A DNA stretch of 64,000 nucleotides from the NCBI RefSeq assembly GCF_008326345.1, contig NZ_BJEN01000001.1, forward strand, positions 248,001 through 312,000, read 5' to 3'. The stretch is from Cutibacterium modestum. GTDB lineage: Bacteria; Actinomycetota; Actinomycetes; Propionibacteriales; Propionibacteriaceae. Shown here in pieces: positions 49,990 through 59,064 of this stretch. The notes under the pieces were generated by a model that made no database searches, was not told where the DNA came from, and was given only the letters and a program-made list of their open reading frames with translations. Within the stretch, counting starts at the first letter, position 1. Each line of letters begins with the position of its first letter. A program made the translations under genes and the position numbers.

Positions 49990-51491
49990 CGCTCTCCCCT
50001 CAGCTCGGGGACCTTCGCCAGCAGCGGGGCGCCCCACTTTTCATTTAGCAGTCGTTCCAAGGCTGCACCGACTCGGTAGACCCGATCGTCCGCCATGACC
50101 GGCGCCATCACCTGCATACCGACGGGCATGCCATCGGCCCCTGATAGACCGATCGGGAAGGAGCCTGCGGGTCCCCCGGCCATATTGGCTGGGATGGTGC
50201 ATAGATCGGAGCGGTACATCGCCATCGGGTCAGCGGTGCGCTCACCCAACCGGAAAGCGGTCGTTGGTGTGGCTGGCGACACGAGCACATCGCAGGTCTG
50301 CCAGGCCTTCTCAAAGTCGCGTTGAATGAGGGTACGGACTTTCTGAGCCGAGCCGTAGTAGGCGTCATAGTAGCCAGCCGACAGGGCGTAGGTGCCCAAC
50401 ATGATGCGGCGTTTGGCCTCAGCTCCAAATCCAGCACCGCGGGTGGCGCGCATCACCTGCTCGGCAGAATGCTCACCGTCGTCATTGATGCGCAAGCCGT
50501 AACGCATGGCGTCATAACGGGCCAGGTTGCTGGACACCTCGGCGGGCTGAATAAGGTAGTAGGCCGGTAGGGCGAGGTCAAAGTTCGGGCAAGAGACCTC
50601 GACGACCTCAGCTCCCGCATCGGTCAACATCTCAACAGCCTCATGGAACCGTGCCTCAACCTGCGGGTCGTACCCGTCCCCGGCTAACTCTGTAACGACG
50701 CCAACGCGCATCCCGGTCACGTCCGCCTGCCGAGCCGCCTCGACGACCGTCGGGGTGGGCTGATCGATCGTGGTTTGGTCCATTGCGTCGTGTCCAGCAA
50801 TCGCCTCGTGCAACAGGGCTGCGTCAAGGACGGTCCGAGCGCAGGGTCCAGGAGTATCCAAGGAGGAAGCCATAGCGATGACGCCGTATCGGGACGTCGA
50901 ACCGTAGGTCGGTTTGATGCCGACGGTGCCGGTGACTGCTCCAGGCTGGCGGATCGAACCCCCGGTATCAGTACCCAGAGCCAACGGGGCCTGGAAGGAG
51001 GCCAAGCTAGCTGCCGAACCGCCACCGGAACCACCGGGCACCCGCTCAAGATCCCAAGGGTTATGGGTAGGACCGAAGGCCGACGTTTCCGTCGATGACC
51101 CCATGGCGAACTCGTCAAGGTTCGTCTTGCCAAGGATCACCATTCCAGCATCCTTGCAGCGGGTCACAATGGTGGAGTCGTACGGCGGGACCCACCCTTC
51201 AAGCATCCGGGAAGATGCTGTAGTAGCGAGCCCCTTGGCGCAGAAAAGATCCTTGACAGCCAATGGAACCCCGGCCAGTGGACCAAGGTACTCACCATCT
51301 GCAATGCGAGCATCAATGCGCCGAGCAGTGTCGAGAGCCCCATCGTGGTTCACGAGTAGGAAGGCACGGATGTCGCCGTCGACGTCGTCAATGCGATCCA
51401 AATGGGCCCGGGTGACCTCTTCGCTAGAGATCTGTCGCGCCGCAATCCGCTTGCCTAGCTCGGCAGCGGTCAACGTCAGAAGCTCGTTCAC
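49986..51491 (-). CDS. gatA: Asp/Glu-tRNA amidotransferase subunit A
   Basis: 501-residue amidase that hydrolyses glutamine for GatB. The Ser-cisSer-Lys triad is present: Lys in [14 protein letters not shown] (near 75-88) and Ser residues in the Gly/Ser-rich [32 protein letters not shown] region (near 152-183). The start is GTG and overlaps the gatC stop as GTGA. Length and motifs are normal. Confidence 0.97.
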   Translation of the reverse strand: MNELLTLTAAELGKRIAARQISSEEVTRAHLDRIDDVDGDIRAFLLVNHDGALDTARRIDARIADGEYLGPLAGVPLAVKDLFCAKGLATTASSRMLEGWVPPYDSTIVTRCKDAGMVILGKTNLDEFAMGSSTETSAFGPTHNPWDLERVPGGSGGGSAASLASFQAPLALGTDTGGSIRQPGAVTGTVGIKPTYGSTSRYGVIAMASSLDTPGPCARTVLDAALLHEAIAGHDAMDQTTIDQPTPTVVEAARQADVTGMRVGVVTELAGDGYDPQVEARFHEAVEMLTDAGAEVVEVSCPNFDLALPAYYLIQPAEVSSNLARYDAMRYGLRINDDGEHSAEQVMRATRGAGFGAEAKRRIMLGTYALSAGYYDAYYGSAQKVRTLIQRDFEKAWQTCDVLVSPATPTTAFRLGERTADPMAMYRSDLCTIPANMAGGPAGSFPIGLSGADGMPVGMQVMAPVMADDRVYRVGAALERLLNEKWGAPLLAKVPELRGER

Positions 51492-51787
51492 TGTGCCTCC
51501 TCATCCAGGATGCGGGGCACGCGGAAACGCTGGTCCTCACTGCGAGGGGCCATGGCCAGGGCGTCATCGGAGGACATTGACTCCTTAATGGCGTCCTCGC
51601 GGAAGACGTTAGACAGCGGCAGAGCGTGCGAAGTAGGTGGCACGTCGTCGGTGGCAACGGCTGACACTGCGGCCACTGCGTCGAGGATCGCGTCCAGCTG
51701 CGGAGCAAGATACGCGGTCTCGTCGTCAGTGAGATCGATGCGTGCCAGGCCGGCCAAACGGACGACGTCATCCGGCGTAAGGGCCAC
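51488..51787 (-). CDS. gatC: Asp/Glu-tRNA amidotransferase subunit C
   Basis: 99-residue belt subunit that stabilises GatA-GatB. It shows the family pattern [21 protein letters not shown] near residues 3-23, [31 protein letters not shown] near 30-60, and the C-terminal [12 protein letters not shown]. The GTG at 51787 is preferred over earlier codons because AGGAGA lies 6 bases upstream and the length becomes typical. It leads gatC-gatA-gatB. Confidence 0.93.
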   Translation of the reverse strand: MALTPDDVVRLAGLARIDLTDDETAYLAPQLDAILDAVAAVSAVATDDVPPTSHALPLSNVFREDAIKESMSSDDALAMAPRSEDQRFRVPRILDEEAQ

Positions 51788-51964
51788 GATGAATCTCCTG
51801 GTTGACGGCATGGGGCGGGGATGCCCTCCATCCATCCTAGAGCCATGAGCTGACGTGACCGCGAAAACGACTCCAATGCAGACTGTGACCCACCCCTATG
51901 ACCCGCCCAAGCATTGCCACGGTTTGGGATCGTCGGGCCAACCCGCAACAATAAGAGCGTGCTC

Positions 51965-52576
51965 ATGATTCGTATTCAGTTGCCAGACGCGCCAGGCTCC
52001 CTGGGATCGGTAGCTACCGCTATGGGCACTGCCAATGCTGACATCTCCGCTATCGAAATCGTTGAAAAAGGCGCTGACTACGTCGTAGATGACTTCATCT
52101 TGACTTTGCCACCCACCACGATGCCCGACACCCTGGTGTCGGCCTGCGGCATGCTCGACGGAGTGCACGTCCTATGGCTCAGCCGGTATCCGGAGAATTG
52201 GAGCATCGAGTCCGACATTGCTACCTTGAATAGGATGTCTGAGGACCCCGAACATTCCGCTGAGATCTTGTGCGGAGCGGTTCCGGTCGTCTTCCACACC
52301 CAATGGGCGGCCCTTTTTGATGTTGACAAGCAGGTCATTATTTCGACCGCTCTCGCCCCTGAGTTCACTGCCGAGGGAATCACGCGATTGACCCCCATGG
52401 ATTGCTCCCACACTGCGGAGTTGGAGGCCGGCTGGATGCCCGGGTGGGGAGATACGGTCATCGCTGTTGTTCCGCTGTCACAAGGGCGCTGCTTAGTTGC
52501 CGGCCGTCAGGGTGGGCCAGGGTTCCTCGCTTCCGAGCTCAACCGACTCCAACACATGGCCGCATTGGCCAACTGA
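51965..52576 (+). CDS. ACT-domain protein
   Basis: About 203 residues. The N-terminal 75 form an ACT domain (MIRIQLPDAPGSLGSVATAMGTANADISAIEIV), a ligand-binding fold often sensing amino acids. The rest shows no catalytic motif I recognise; it contains DVDKQVIISTALAPEF and ends with WGDTVIAVVPLSQGRCLVAGRQGGPGF. Similar stand-alone proteins are common in actinobacteria, without known role. The frame is open to 51914; ATG 51965 starts the ACT fold directly. It diverges from gatC and lies 6 bases before the next gene. Confidence 0.7.
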   Translation: MIRIQLPDAPGSLGSVATAMGTANADISAIEIVEKGADYVVDDFILTLPPTTMPDTLVSACGMLDGVHVLWLSRYPENWSIESDIATLNRMSEDPEHSAEILCGAVPVVFHTQWAALFDVDKQVIISTALAPEFTAEGITRLTPMDCSHTAELEAGWMPGWGDTVIAVVPLSQGRCLVAGRQGGPGFLASELNRLQHMAALAN

Positions 52577-52582
52577 GGACGT

Positions 52583-53095
52583 ATGGAGGCTTATCTCACC
52601 TGGCAGTTCTGGTACCAGGTCCTCTCGGCCTTCGCCTTCGGCGTCGCGTCAAGTCTCGTTCCAGTCCTCAATTCCGAGTTGTTTATCGTCGGAGCCCTGG
52701 GATCACGATTATTAGGCCCCCTCGAGGTTGCATTAGGCCTAGCTCTTGGTCACGGGATTGGCAAGCAGGTCATGTTCGTCGGCATCCGCAAGGGGGCAAA
52801 CTCAAGATGGGTCAAGCACAAAGAGCCCAAGCCGGTCCCGGAAGGATCTTGGAGATGGCGGATGCGTCGATGGAATGATAGGGCCGCACACATCGTCGAG
52901 ACCCCACGATGGGGAATGCCGCTGCTGTTCTTTTCTGCTACCACCGGAATCCCTCCGGTATACCTCGTCGTTATTTACGCCGCGACAACCAAAATGAATT
53001 TTTGGAGGTTCTCTCTATGGGTAACACTCGGTTTTTTTATACGGTGTTATGTGCTAGCACTAGCCACCCAGTATGGTTTTCATCTTGTCATCTGA
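52583..53095 (+). CDS. VTT/DedA-like small membrane protein
   Basis: 170 residues with helices near 9-29, 36-62 (an interrupted, re-entrant-looking stretch with FIVGALGSRLLGPLEVALGLALGHGIGK), 112-132 and 138-165. The pattern of small residues and GHGIGK resembles the VTT (DedA/YqaA) fold, thought to move phospholipids or cations. The middle Arg/Trp-rich segment (SWRWRMRRWNDRA) is cytoplasmic. Six bases after the ACT gene, so probably co-transcribed; a hairpin follows its stop. Confidence 0.6.
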   Translation: MEAYLTWQFWYQVLSAFAFGVASSLVPVLNSELFIVGALGSRLLGPLEVALGLALGHGIGKQVMFVGIRKGANSRWVKHKEPKPVPEGSWRWRMRRWNDRAAHIVETPRWGMPLLFFSATTGIPPVYLVVIYAATTKMNFWRFSLWVTLGFFIRCYVLALATQYGFHLVI

Positions 53096-53097
53096 TG

Positions 53098-53124
53098 ATT
53101 AAAGGCTGACAGGGTAGGTCAGCC
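53098..53124 (-). terminator. Intrinsic terminator for the small minus-strand gene
   Basis: GGCTGAC-AGGGTAG-GTCAGCC (53104-53124) is a perfect 7-bp stem with a 7-base loop. On the minus strand it is followed by TTTAATC. The stem overlaps the last codons of the minus gene. It can also act, less well, for the converging plus-strand gene. Confidence 0.6.
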
Positions 53125-53331
53125 ACCGACGACGAGGATTCGGAAAAAGTAATACCCCACTCCCACTAACACAGCAAGAGCAACACCAAAGGCAATAGGC
53201 GCGATAACCCGTTGAATTTTTTTGTGCTTCGTCGTAGGCACTGCCGCCGGGGCCCACTGATTATCACCGACGCGCGGCCGGGTGCGTACCGGAGTCTGGC
53301 CGTCAAGATTGAGATTGGTGAAGAAGCCCAC
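53119..53331 (-). CDS. Small C-terminally anchored membrane protein
   Basis: About 70 residues: a polar N-terminal part (GFFTNLNLDGQTPV), a Lys-rich stretch (TTKHKKIQR) and one helix at the end (IAFGVALAVLVGVGYYFFRILVV). No family recognised. The start is uncertain: GTG 53331 has GTAGGG upstream at normal spacing, GTG 53340 is an alternative. It begins just after the end of the MetE-like gene and is followed by a clear terminator hairpin, so it closes the cysteine desulfurase-mnmA transcription unit. Confidence 0.55.
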   Translation of the reverse strand: MGFFTNLNLDGQTPVRTRPRVGDNQWAPAAVPTTKHKKIQRVIAPIAFGVALAVLVGVGYYFFRILVVGG

Positions 53332-53341
53332 GACCGACACC

Positions 53342-54328
53342 CTACCCGCTCGCCCGGTCGAGCTGTTCGTCGACGAGGTCGCCGGCACGCCTAACAGTAC
53401 GGCACACATCGGCAGCGTTGTGACGCGACCACCCTGCCAGCCCGCAGGATGGGGTCAGGAAACCGGACTTCAGCAGAGCCGGGGCGATCTCAAGCCGCCG
53501 TGCCAACCACAGCACCCGGTCAATAAGGTGATCAACGGGGGGAACCTCGTCCACCTTCATGGTGTCGACAATCCCCATTCCGAGGCGTGCACCAGATTCC
53601 ACCCACTCAGCAACCCGGTCCAGGTTGAGCGAGGAGGTGACCTCACACCACACCGTGGAGAATCCGGCTTTGTGGGCCAACTCCCACGGTACAGGCGTCC
53701 CGCAGCAGTGCATGCTTACCTCGGCCTCTCCGCAACCTGACACAACGGTCTGCCACAGCTCCACCGCTGTCGAACCTGCCATAGCTGGATGGCGATATAA
53801 GCCAGACTGGGTGGGGATTGCGCCGGAAAGGACTGCGGGGGCCGAAGGCTCGTCGACCTGCAGTGTCCAGGTAATTTTCGGCATCCGCCGTCGCAGTTCG
53901 GCTACGAGCTGGCTGATCCCTTCAGCCAGACTGGCAGTGACGTCGGCTAGTGCTGATGTGTCGGCCAGAACCGACTCCCCTGCTCTCAGGTGCAGGCCGG
54001 TCGCCAGGGTGAGGGGCCCAGCGAGCGAGATTTTGACACGCGCCTCTTCGTCAGCCAGAACCTCCTCGAGATCGTCGAGGTCGCTACGCAACAAGGAGCG
54101 CGCCGACCGAGCGGCATGGTCGGTAGAATCAGCCAACCGCCATCCCCCTGGCCCGTGGTCGACTGGAAGGTCCACCAGCACAGCTGTTGCCCGCCCAATA
54201 ATCTGGCCACCTACCCCACGCCCAGGTAGCTCTGGCAGAGGTATGAGCTGGTCAAATGTTTCCGCCATCGCAGCCAGACTTCCGCGCATGTCAGCGCCCG
54301 GTAAGGAGCCGATTCCGGTCGCAATCAT
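53342..54328 (-). CDS. Short MetE-like (cobalamin-independent methionine synthase domain) protein
   Basis: 328-residue protein with only the C-terminal barrel of cobalamin-independent methionine synthase. It begins [12 protein letters not shown] and has [14 protein letters not shown] near 97-110, [14 protein letters not shown] near 153-166, [13 protein letters not shown] near 205-217, and [13 protein letters not shown] near 295-307, whose His and Cys match the zinc ligands. Stand-alone proteins of this size next to mnmA and a cysteine desulfurase are typical of actinobacteria; their methyl donor and acceptor are not settled. Overlaps the mnmA stop by 4 bases. Confidence 0.82.
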   Translation of the reverse strand: MIATGIGSLPGADMRGSLAAMAETFDQLIPLPELPGRGVGGQIIGRATAVLVDLPVDHGPGGWRLADSTDHAARSARSLLRSDLDDLEEVLADEEARVKISLAGPLTLATGLHLRAGESVLADTSALADVTASLAEGISQLVAELRRRMPKITWTLQVDEPSAPAVLSGAIPTQSGLYRHPAMAGSTAVELWQTVVSGCGEAEVSMHCCGTPVPWELAHKAGFSTVWCEVTSSLNLDRVAEWVESGARLGMGIVDTMKVDEVPPVDHLIDRVLWLARRLEIAPALLKSGFLTPSCGLAGWSRHNAADVCRTVRRAGDLVDEQLDRASG

Positions 54329-55425
54329 GCTGCCTGCTCCGCCGTCGTGCCGGCGCGGTCAGTACCGCAGATGGTGGCCGATCCGACGACGAGGTCACCG
54401 TCGTAGAAGACGGCTGCCTGGCCGGGGGCGACTCCACGCAAGGGATCTTCCAACTCGACGGATACCCCGCTAGGAACCGTGGAAATTGTGGCCGGTACCG
54501 GGTCTCCATGGGCTCGAACCTGGACCTGACCGTGCCAGGTGTCGGCAGGCTCACCAGAGCACCACACTGGTCGAATAGCCTCAATGTGATACACGGTCAG
54601 CCCCTCGGCGCCTCCAACGACCACGGTATTGTTGACCGGCTCAATGTCCAAGACGTAGCGTGGCTTGCCGTCGGGAGCTGGGACTCCCAATCGCAAACCA
54701 CGCCGCTGGCCGATGGTGAAGCGGTGATAGCCGTTGTGGCGGCCCACGAGAGCACCGGATTCGTCGCGGATCTCACCGTCGGCCGAGCCGATTTTTTCTG
54801 ACAGCCAACCGGGGGTATCCCCGTCGGGGATGAAGCAAATATCGTTGGAGTCGGGCTTATCAGCCACCGACAATCCCAGCGCCGCTGCCTCCTGACGCAC
54901 ATCCGTCTTGAGGGAATTCCCGAGGGGAAATAGCGAGTGAGCGAGCTGGTCTTGGTCGAGGACCGCCAGCACATAGGACTGGTCCTTACCGGGATCAACT
55001 GATCGATATAGCTTCGTTACGCCGTCAATGACCTTTGCCTGGGCATAGTGGCCAGTCGCGACAGCGTCGTATCCGAGGTCCAGTCCACGCTCAAGCAGGG
55101 CCGCGAACTTGATCCTCTCGTTGCAGCGCAGACAGGGGTTTGGAGTGCGACCAGCCTGGTATTCGGCAATAAAGGGGTCAATAACCTCCGCAGCAAAACG
55201 GTCCGAAAAATCCCATACATAAAAGGGGATTCCTAGCCGATCGGCAGCTCGCCGAGCGTCGAAGGAATCTTCCAGCGAGCAACACCCTCGCGACCCCTCT
55301 CGATGAGAGCGCGGGTTGCGTGACAAGGCCAGGTGGACCCCAGTAACGTCGTGCCCAGCCTCGACGAGGCGGGCTGCTGCGACAGCGGAGTCAATTCCTC
55401 CCGACATTGCGGCGAGAACCTTCAC
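54325..55425 (-). CDS. mnmA: tRNA-specific 2-thiouridylase
   Basis: 366-residue ATP-dependent enzyme that thiolates U34 of Lys, Glu and Gln tRNAs. The PP-loop is [11 protein letters not shown] (residues 7-17). Catalytic Cys98 is in [14 protein letters not shown] and the second Cys197 in [26 protein letters not shown] is near 148-162. The C-terminal beta-barrel is complete. Sulphur comes from a cysteine desulfurase, whose gene is 76 bases upstream on the same strand. Confidence 0.96.
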   Translation of the reverse strand: MKVLAAMSGGIDSAVAAARLVEAGHDVTGVHLALSRNPRSHREGSRGCCSLEDSFDARRAADRLGIPFYVWDFSDRFAAEVIDPFIAEYQAGRTPNPCLRCNERIKFAALLERGLDLGYDAVATGHYAQAKVIDGVTKLYRSVDPGKDQSYVLAVLDQDQLAHSLFPLGNSLKTDVRQEAAALGLSVADKPDSNDICFIPDGDTPGWLSEKIGSADGEIRDESGALVGRHNGYHRFTIGQRRGLRLGVPAPDGKPRYVLDIEPVNNTVVVGGAEGLTVYHIEAIRPVWCSGEPADTWHGQVQVRAHGDPVPATISTVPSGVSVELEDPLRGVAPGQAAVFYDGDLVVGSATICGTDRAGTTAEQAA

Positions 55426-55501
55426 TGTGTTGTCCTCTCACGGTGTTGTAGCGGATTGATCTGATGCCCGGCGAGCTTCGATGATAAGGCTTGACGCCGA
55501 C

Positions 55502-56641
55502 TCACCGAGCCCCGCTTGCCTTGAGTATTGCCGCGGGTAAGACGGCGAGCAAACGATCGATATCGGCATCGGTGGTGGTGTACCCGATCGAAATCCTCAG
55601 TCCCGAGGAGGCAGCATCTTCGTCTCTGCCCATGGCAAGCATTGTAGGGGAAGGGCGCGATACCCCGGCATGGCAGGCCGAACCGGCAGAAAGGTCAACG
55701 CCATCCCGGTCAGCAAGCATGACAACGTCAGTCCCGCGGGTTCCGGCAATACTGATATGGATGATCGATGGGCTGGTCAAGGGTGCATCGTCAATAGCTA
55801 CCTCGGGCTGTTGACGACACCACGCAATAATGCGTTCCCGCCAGGATTGGTATCGGGCCGTCATGGCGTCGAATTCATCGAGACAGGCACGTAGGGCGGC
55901 GGCGAAACCGCACGCCAGCGCCACCGGCTGTGTCCCCGATCGAATGCCGTATTGCTGGCCTCCCCCTGGAGAAACCGGATGCAGTTCCACCCCCCGTCTT
56001 ACCCAGAGTGCTCCAATCCCGACCGGGCCACCGATCTTGTGAGCGGAGAAAGATGCGAGATCTACCCCCCATTCGTCGAGATCGACAGGGATGTGGCCAA
56101 GGGCCTGGACGGCGTCGGTATGCATAAGAGCGCCTGTCTGGTGAGCTGCCTCAGCGACCCGCGAGATGGGCTGGCAAACTCCGGTTTCGTTGTTGACAGC
56201 CATGACGGATACGACGTCAAGATTACCGGAGTGTTCGACCAACTCGTCCGGGTCGACAAGCCCAGCGTGGTCCACCGGCAGCAACTCGCATCGCGGACCA
56301 AGAAGCCATGGGGAGGACAGCCCGCCGACGGCAGGATGCTCGACCGCAGATACCAGCGCGCGGCCGTCGCGAACAGCTCCCATCACCGCAAGCATGTCCG
56401 ACTCAGTTCCTCCGCTGGTGAACACGATCTCGAGCGGACCGACCCCGAGCAAGCTGGCGATTTCCTCGCGTGCATCCTCCAGAAGTGCTCGCGCTGCGCG
56501 GCCTGAACTGTGAATGGCGCCGGGGTTACCGGACGCCGCACACGTCATTGCCTCCAGCGCCTCGCGGCGTAGTGGAGAGGTTGCTGCATGGTCGAAATAG
56601 GCACGATCGGGATGTACTGATTCGGGCTTCAGTAGCGACAT
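55502..56641 (-). CDS. Cysteine desulfurase (NifS/IscS family)
   Basis: 379-residue PLP enzyme that takes sulphur from cysteine. It opens AYFDHAATSPLRREALEAM; His102 (SAVEHPAV) and the PLP lysine Lys202 (SFSAHKIGGPVGIGALW) are present, and the persulfide Cys is in LSAGSACHAGVSRPSPTMLAMG near 322-343. The short loop around the Cys is of the class I type. Together with mnmA downstream it probably serves tRNA thiolation. The frame opens at 56731, but ATG 56641 has GGAAGG 6 bases upstream and the normal N-terminus. Confidence 0.9.
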   Translation of the reverse strand: MSLLKPESVHPDRAYFDHAATSPLRREALEAMTCAASGNPGAIHSSGRAARALLEDAREEIASLLGVGPLEIVFTSGGTESDMLAVMGAVRDGRALVSAVEHPAVGGLSSPWLLGPRCELLPVDHAGLVDPDELVEHSGNLDVVSVMAVNNETGVCQPISRVAEAAHQTGALMHTDAVQALGHIPVDLDEWGVDLASFSAHKIGGPVGIGALWVRRGVELHPVSPGGGQQYGIRSGTQPVALACGFAAALRACLDEFDAMTARYQSWRERIIAWCRQQPEVAIDDAPLTSPSIIHISIAGTRGTDVVMLADRDGVDLSAGSACHAGVSRPSPTMLAMGRDEDAASSGLRISIGYTTTDADIDRLLAVLPAAILKASGAR

Positions 56642-56798
56642 ACCTGTCCTTCCTGACGACTCTTCGACGCTACTGCCCGACAGCAAAGCATGGAAAGCGC
56701 GCATCATCGCCCTTGCGAACGTAACAGCCACCTCAGACTAAACTGTTTCGTCGGCCCGCTGACGTTCCGGCTAGTATCCCCGACGAAAGGCCCCTACT

Positions 56799-58880
56799 GT
56801 GACCGACACCAACACGGCGTCATTCGACACCAGCGCCTTGGGCTCAACCCTCGTAGACGGCGGCTGCCGCTTCAGACTGTGGGCACCTCGCGCAGAGCGT
56901 GTCGAGTTGGCACTTGTGGCAGATAACGGGTCACAGGTCAACCACGACATGACCAAGGACGAGCACAGTGTCTGGACCATCGAGGTCCCCGACGTCCAGG
57001 CCGGTCAGCGCTATGGATATCGAGTCCACGGCCCGTGGGATCCCGACTGTGGCATGAGGTTCAACCCTGCAAAACTACTGCTCGACCCTTATGCGAGGGC
57101 CATCACGGCTGGTGTCGACTACCACGGCCCGGTCATGGACCATAGTCCGGAATCCAACTACGAGCCTGACCCGACCGATGATGCGACATCGGTCCCGCTC
57201 GCCGTTGTCGTTGAGGATTCCGAGCCGCCTATGCCGATTGCGTACCGCCACGACATCAGTGAGTCGGTCATTTATGAGACCCATGTCAAGGGCTACACCC
57301 GCCTGCATCCCCTCGTTCCCGAGCATCTGCGCGGGACTTATGCCGGGCTTGCCTATCCGGCTGTGATCGAACACCTCAAGTCAATCGGGGTCACAGCCAT
57401 CGAGCTACTACCCATCCAGCAGTTCGTCTCCGAGCCATTCATCGTTGGACGTGGCCTGTCCAATTACTGGGGTTACAACACCTTAGGGTTCTTTGCTCCT
57501 CATGCTGCCTACTGCTCCGTTGGCTCGATGGGGGCCCAGGTGCGCGAGTTCAAGGATATGGTCACCTCTTTCCACAAAGCCGGTATCGAGGTCTTCCTAG
57601 ACGTCGTCTACAACCACACAGGTGAGGGCGGCCACGAAGGACCGACTCTGTCCTTCCGCGGCATCGATCACGAATCCTACTATCGCCTCACCAATGATCA
57701 CCGCAATGATTACGATGTCACTGGCTGTGGCAATTCCGTGGACACGTCTCATCCGGAGGTCCTTGCCATGGTCCTCGACTCCTTGCGTTACTGGGTCACC
57801 GAGATGGGCGTCGACGGGTTCCGTTACGACCTTGCCACCACCCTCATCCGTGACAAGTCTCATGGGGTCGATCAGAACCACCCGTTTAAGCAGGCTTTGG
57901 TCAAAGATCCGGTTCTCAACAAGGTTAAGCACATTGCTGAGCCCTGGGACCTCGGCCCATATGGCTACCAAATGGGTGCCTGGGGCCCGAACTGGAGCGA
58001 GTGGAACGACCGTTTCCGCAACTATGTCCGCGACTTCTGGCGTGGTGCTGTCTACGGAGTTGAGGAGTTGGCAACCAGGCTTAGCGGGTCGCCGGACCTT
58101 TATGGTCAGCCGACATCCAGCGTCAACTTCATAACCGCTCACGACGGCTTCACGATGCGTGATCTGGTCACCTACGACATGAAGCACAACCAGGACAATG
58201 GTGAGGATAACCACGATGGGTCCGATGACAACCGGTCCTGGAACTGTGGTTGGGAGGGCGAAACTACCGACCAGTCCATCGTGACGTTACGGCATCGGCA
58301 GGTGCGCAACCTGGCGGCGACCTTACTACTAGCTACCGGCGTGCCGATGATCACCGCGGGTGACGAAATGGGACGTACCCAGCAGGGCAATAACAATGCC
58401 TATTGCCAGGACTCCCCCATCTCATGGATGGACTGGGACGATGCCGAAGCGTGGTCCGACGTGACTGACCTCGTCAAGACGATCACGGCGTTGCGCCGCG
58501 AGCACCCTGCTCTTCGTCCATCGATGTACCGCCATCATGATCCGATCGGTGAGGCGAGCGATTCGCGCCCGCGGCGTGCTGATCTAGCGTGGTTCTCCGG
58601 CTGTGGCGGGGAAATGGTAAACAACGACTGGCATGATGAAGGTCGCCGCACCCTCGGCATGTATACCAGTGACGACGATGAGGCCTTCCTCATCTGGTTC
58701 CATGCCGGTAATCACCCGACCGAGATCATCTTGCCGAGCGCCCCGTGGGGCGAGTCGTGGCAGGTGGTGGCTTCAACAGCCCTACCTGGGGAGATTCCCG
58801 ACGAGGCGGTGCCGGCCGGGCTATCGGTCACTCTGCCGAGCAGGTGTGTCGTTGTCATGCAAACCTCCCATTCCGTCTGA
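56799..58880 (+). CDS. glgX: Glycogen debranching enzyme GlgX
   Basis: 693-residue GH13 isoamylase-type enzyme that hydrolyses alpha-1,6 branches of glycogen limit dextrin. An N-terminal CBM48-like domain (FRLWAPRAERVELAL near 27-41) precedes the catalytic barrel, with VIYETHVKGYTRLHP near 153-167, EVFLDVVYNHTGEGG near 264-278, nucleophile Asp in GVDGFRYDLATTL near 338-350, acid/base Glu in HIAEPWDLGPYGYQ near 378-391, and FITAHDGFTMRDLV near 443-456. The start is GTG with AAAGG upstream. It diverges from the cysteine desulfurase gene and precedes glgE by 184 bases. Confidence 0.93.
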   Translation: MTDTNTASFDTSALGSTLVDGGCRFRLWAPRAERVELALVADNGSQVNHDMTKDEHSVWTIEVPDVQAGQRYGYRVHGPWDPDCGMRFNPAKLLLDPYARAITAGVDYHGPVMDHSPESNYEPDPTDDATSVPLAVVVEDSEPPMPIAYRHDISESVIYETHVKGYTRLHPLVPEHLRGTYAGLAYPAVIEHLKSIGVTAIELLPIQQFVSEPFIVGRGLSNYWGYNTLGFFAPHAAYCSVGSMGAQVREFKDMVTSFHKAGIEVFLDVVYNHTGEGGHEGPTLSFRGIDHESYYRLTNDHRNDYDVTGCGNSVDTSHPEVLAMVLDSLRYWVTEMGVDGFRYDLATTLIRDKSHGVDQNHPFKQALVKDPVLNKVKHIAEPWDLGPYGYQMGAWGPNWSEWNDRFRNYVRDFWRGAVYGVEELATRLSGSPDLYGQPTSSVNFITAHDGFTMRDLVTYDMKHNQDNGEDNHDGSDDNRSWNCGWEGETTDQSIVTLRHRQVRNLAATLLLATGVPMITAGDEMGRTQQGNNNAYCQDSPISWMDWDDAEAWSDVTDLVKTITALRREHPALRPSMYRHHDPIGEASDSRPRRADLAWFSGCGGEMVNNDWHDEGRRTLGMYTSDDDEAFLIWFHAGNHPTEIILPSAPWGESWQVVASTALPGEIPDEAVPAGLSVTLPSRCVVVMQTSHSV

Positions 58881-59027
58881 CCGCATCATGACGCGCCAAG
58901 CGCCCAATAGACGGGGAAACGTTCACCTGCCGATCTCGTCGTGTTGGGCCCCTCAGTTAGTGGTCAGTGAGCACTTCGCCCCCTGCAAAAAGGCGGCTCG
59001 AACCGGCACCGGCTGCTAGTCCGAATC

Positions 59028-59057
59028 ATGACGTGTCGGAACGGGCCACGGTAGCCT
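59028..59057 (+). promoter_or_regulatory. Candidate glgE promoter for a leaderless mRNA
   Basis: ATGACG (59028-59033, 4 of 6 matches to TTGACA), an 18-base spacer and TAGCCT (59052-59057, TANNNT) stand so that transcription would begin at about 59065, the GTG start codon of glgE. No Shine-Dalgarno sequence is present there. Confidence 0.35.
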
Positions 59058-59064
59058 GTGCCGT

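Noticed and set aside
58975-59025. tRNA-like GGTTCGAGCC on the minus strand between glgX and glgE
   Set aside because: It matches a T-arm loop, but the flanking 5-base stems do not pair and no acceptor or anticodon arm can be drawn.
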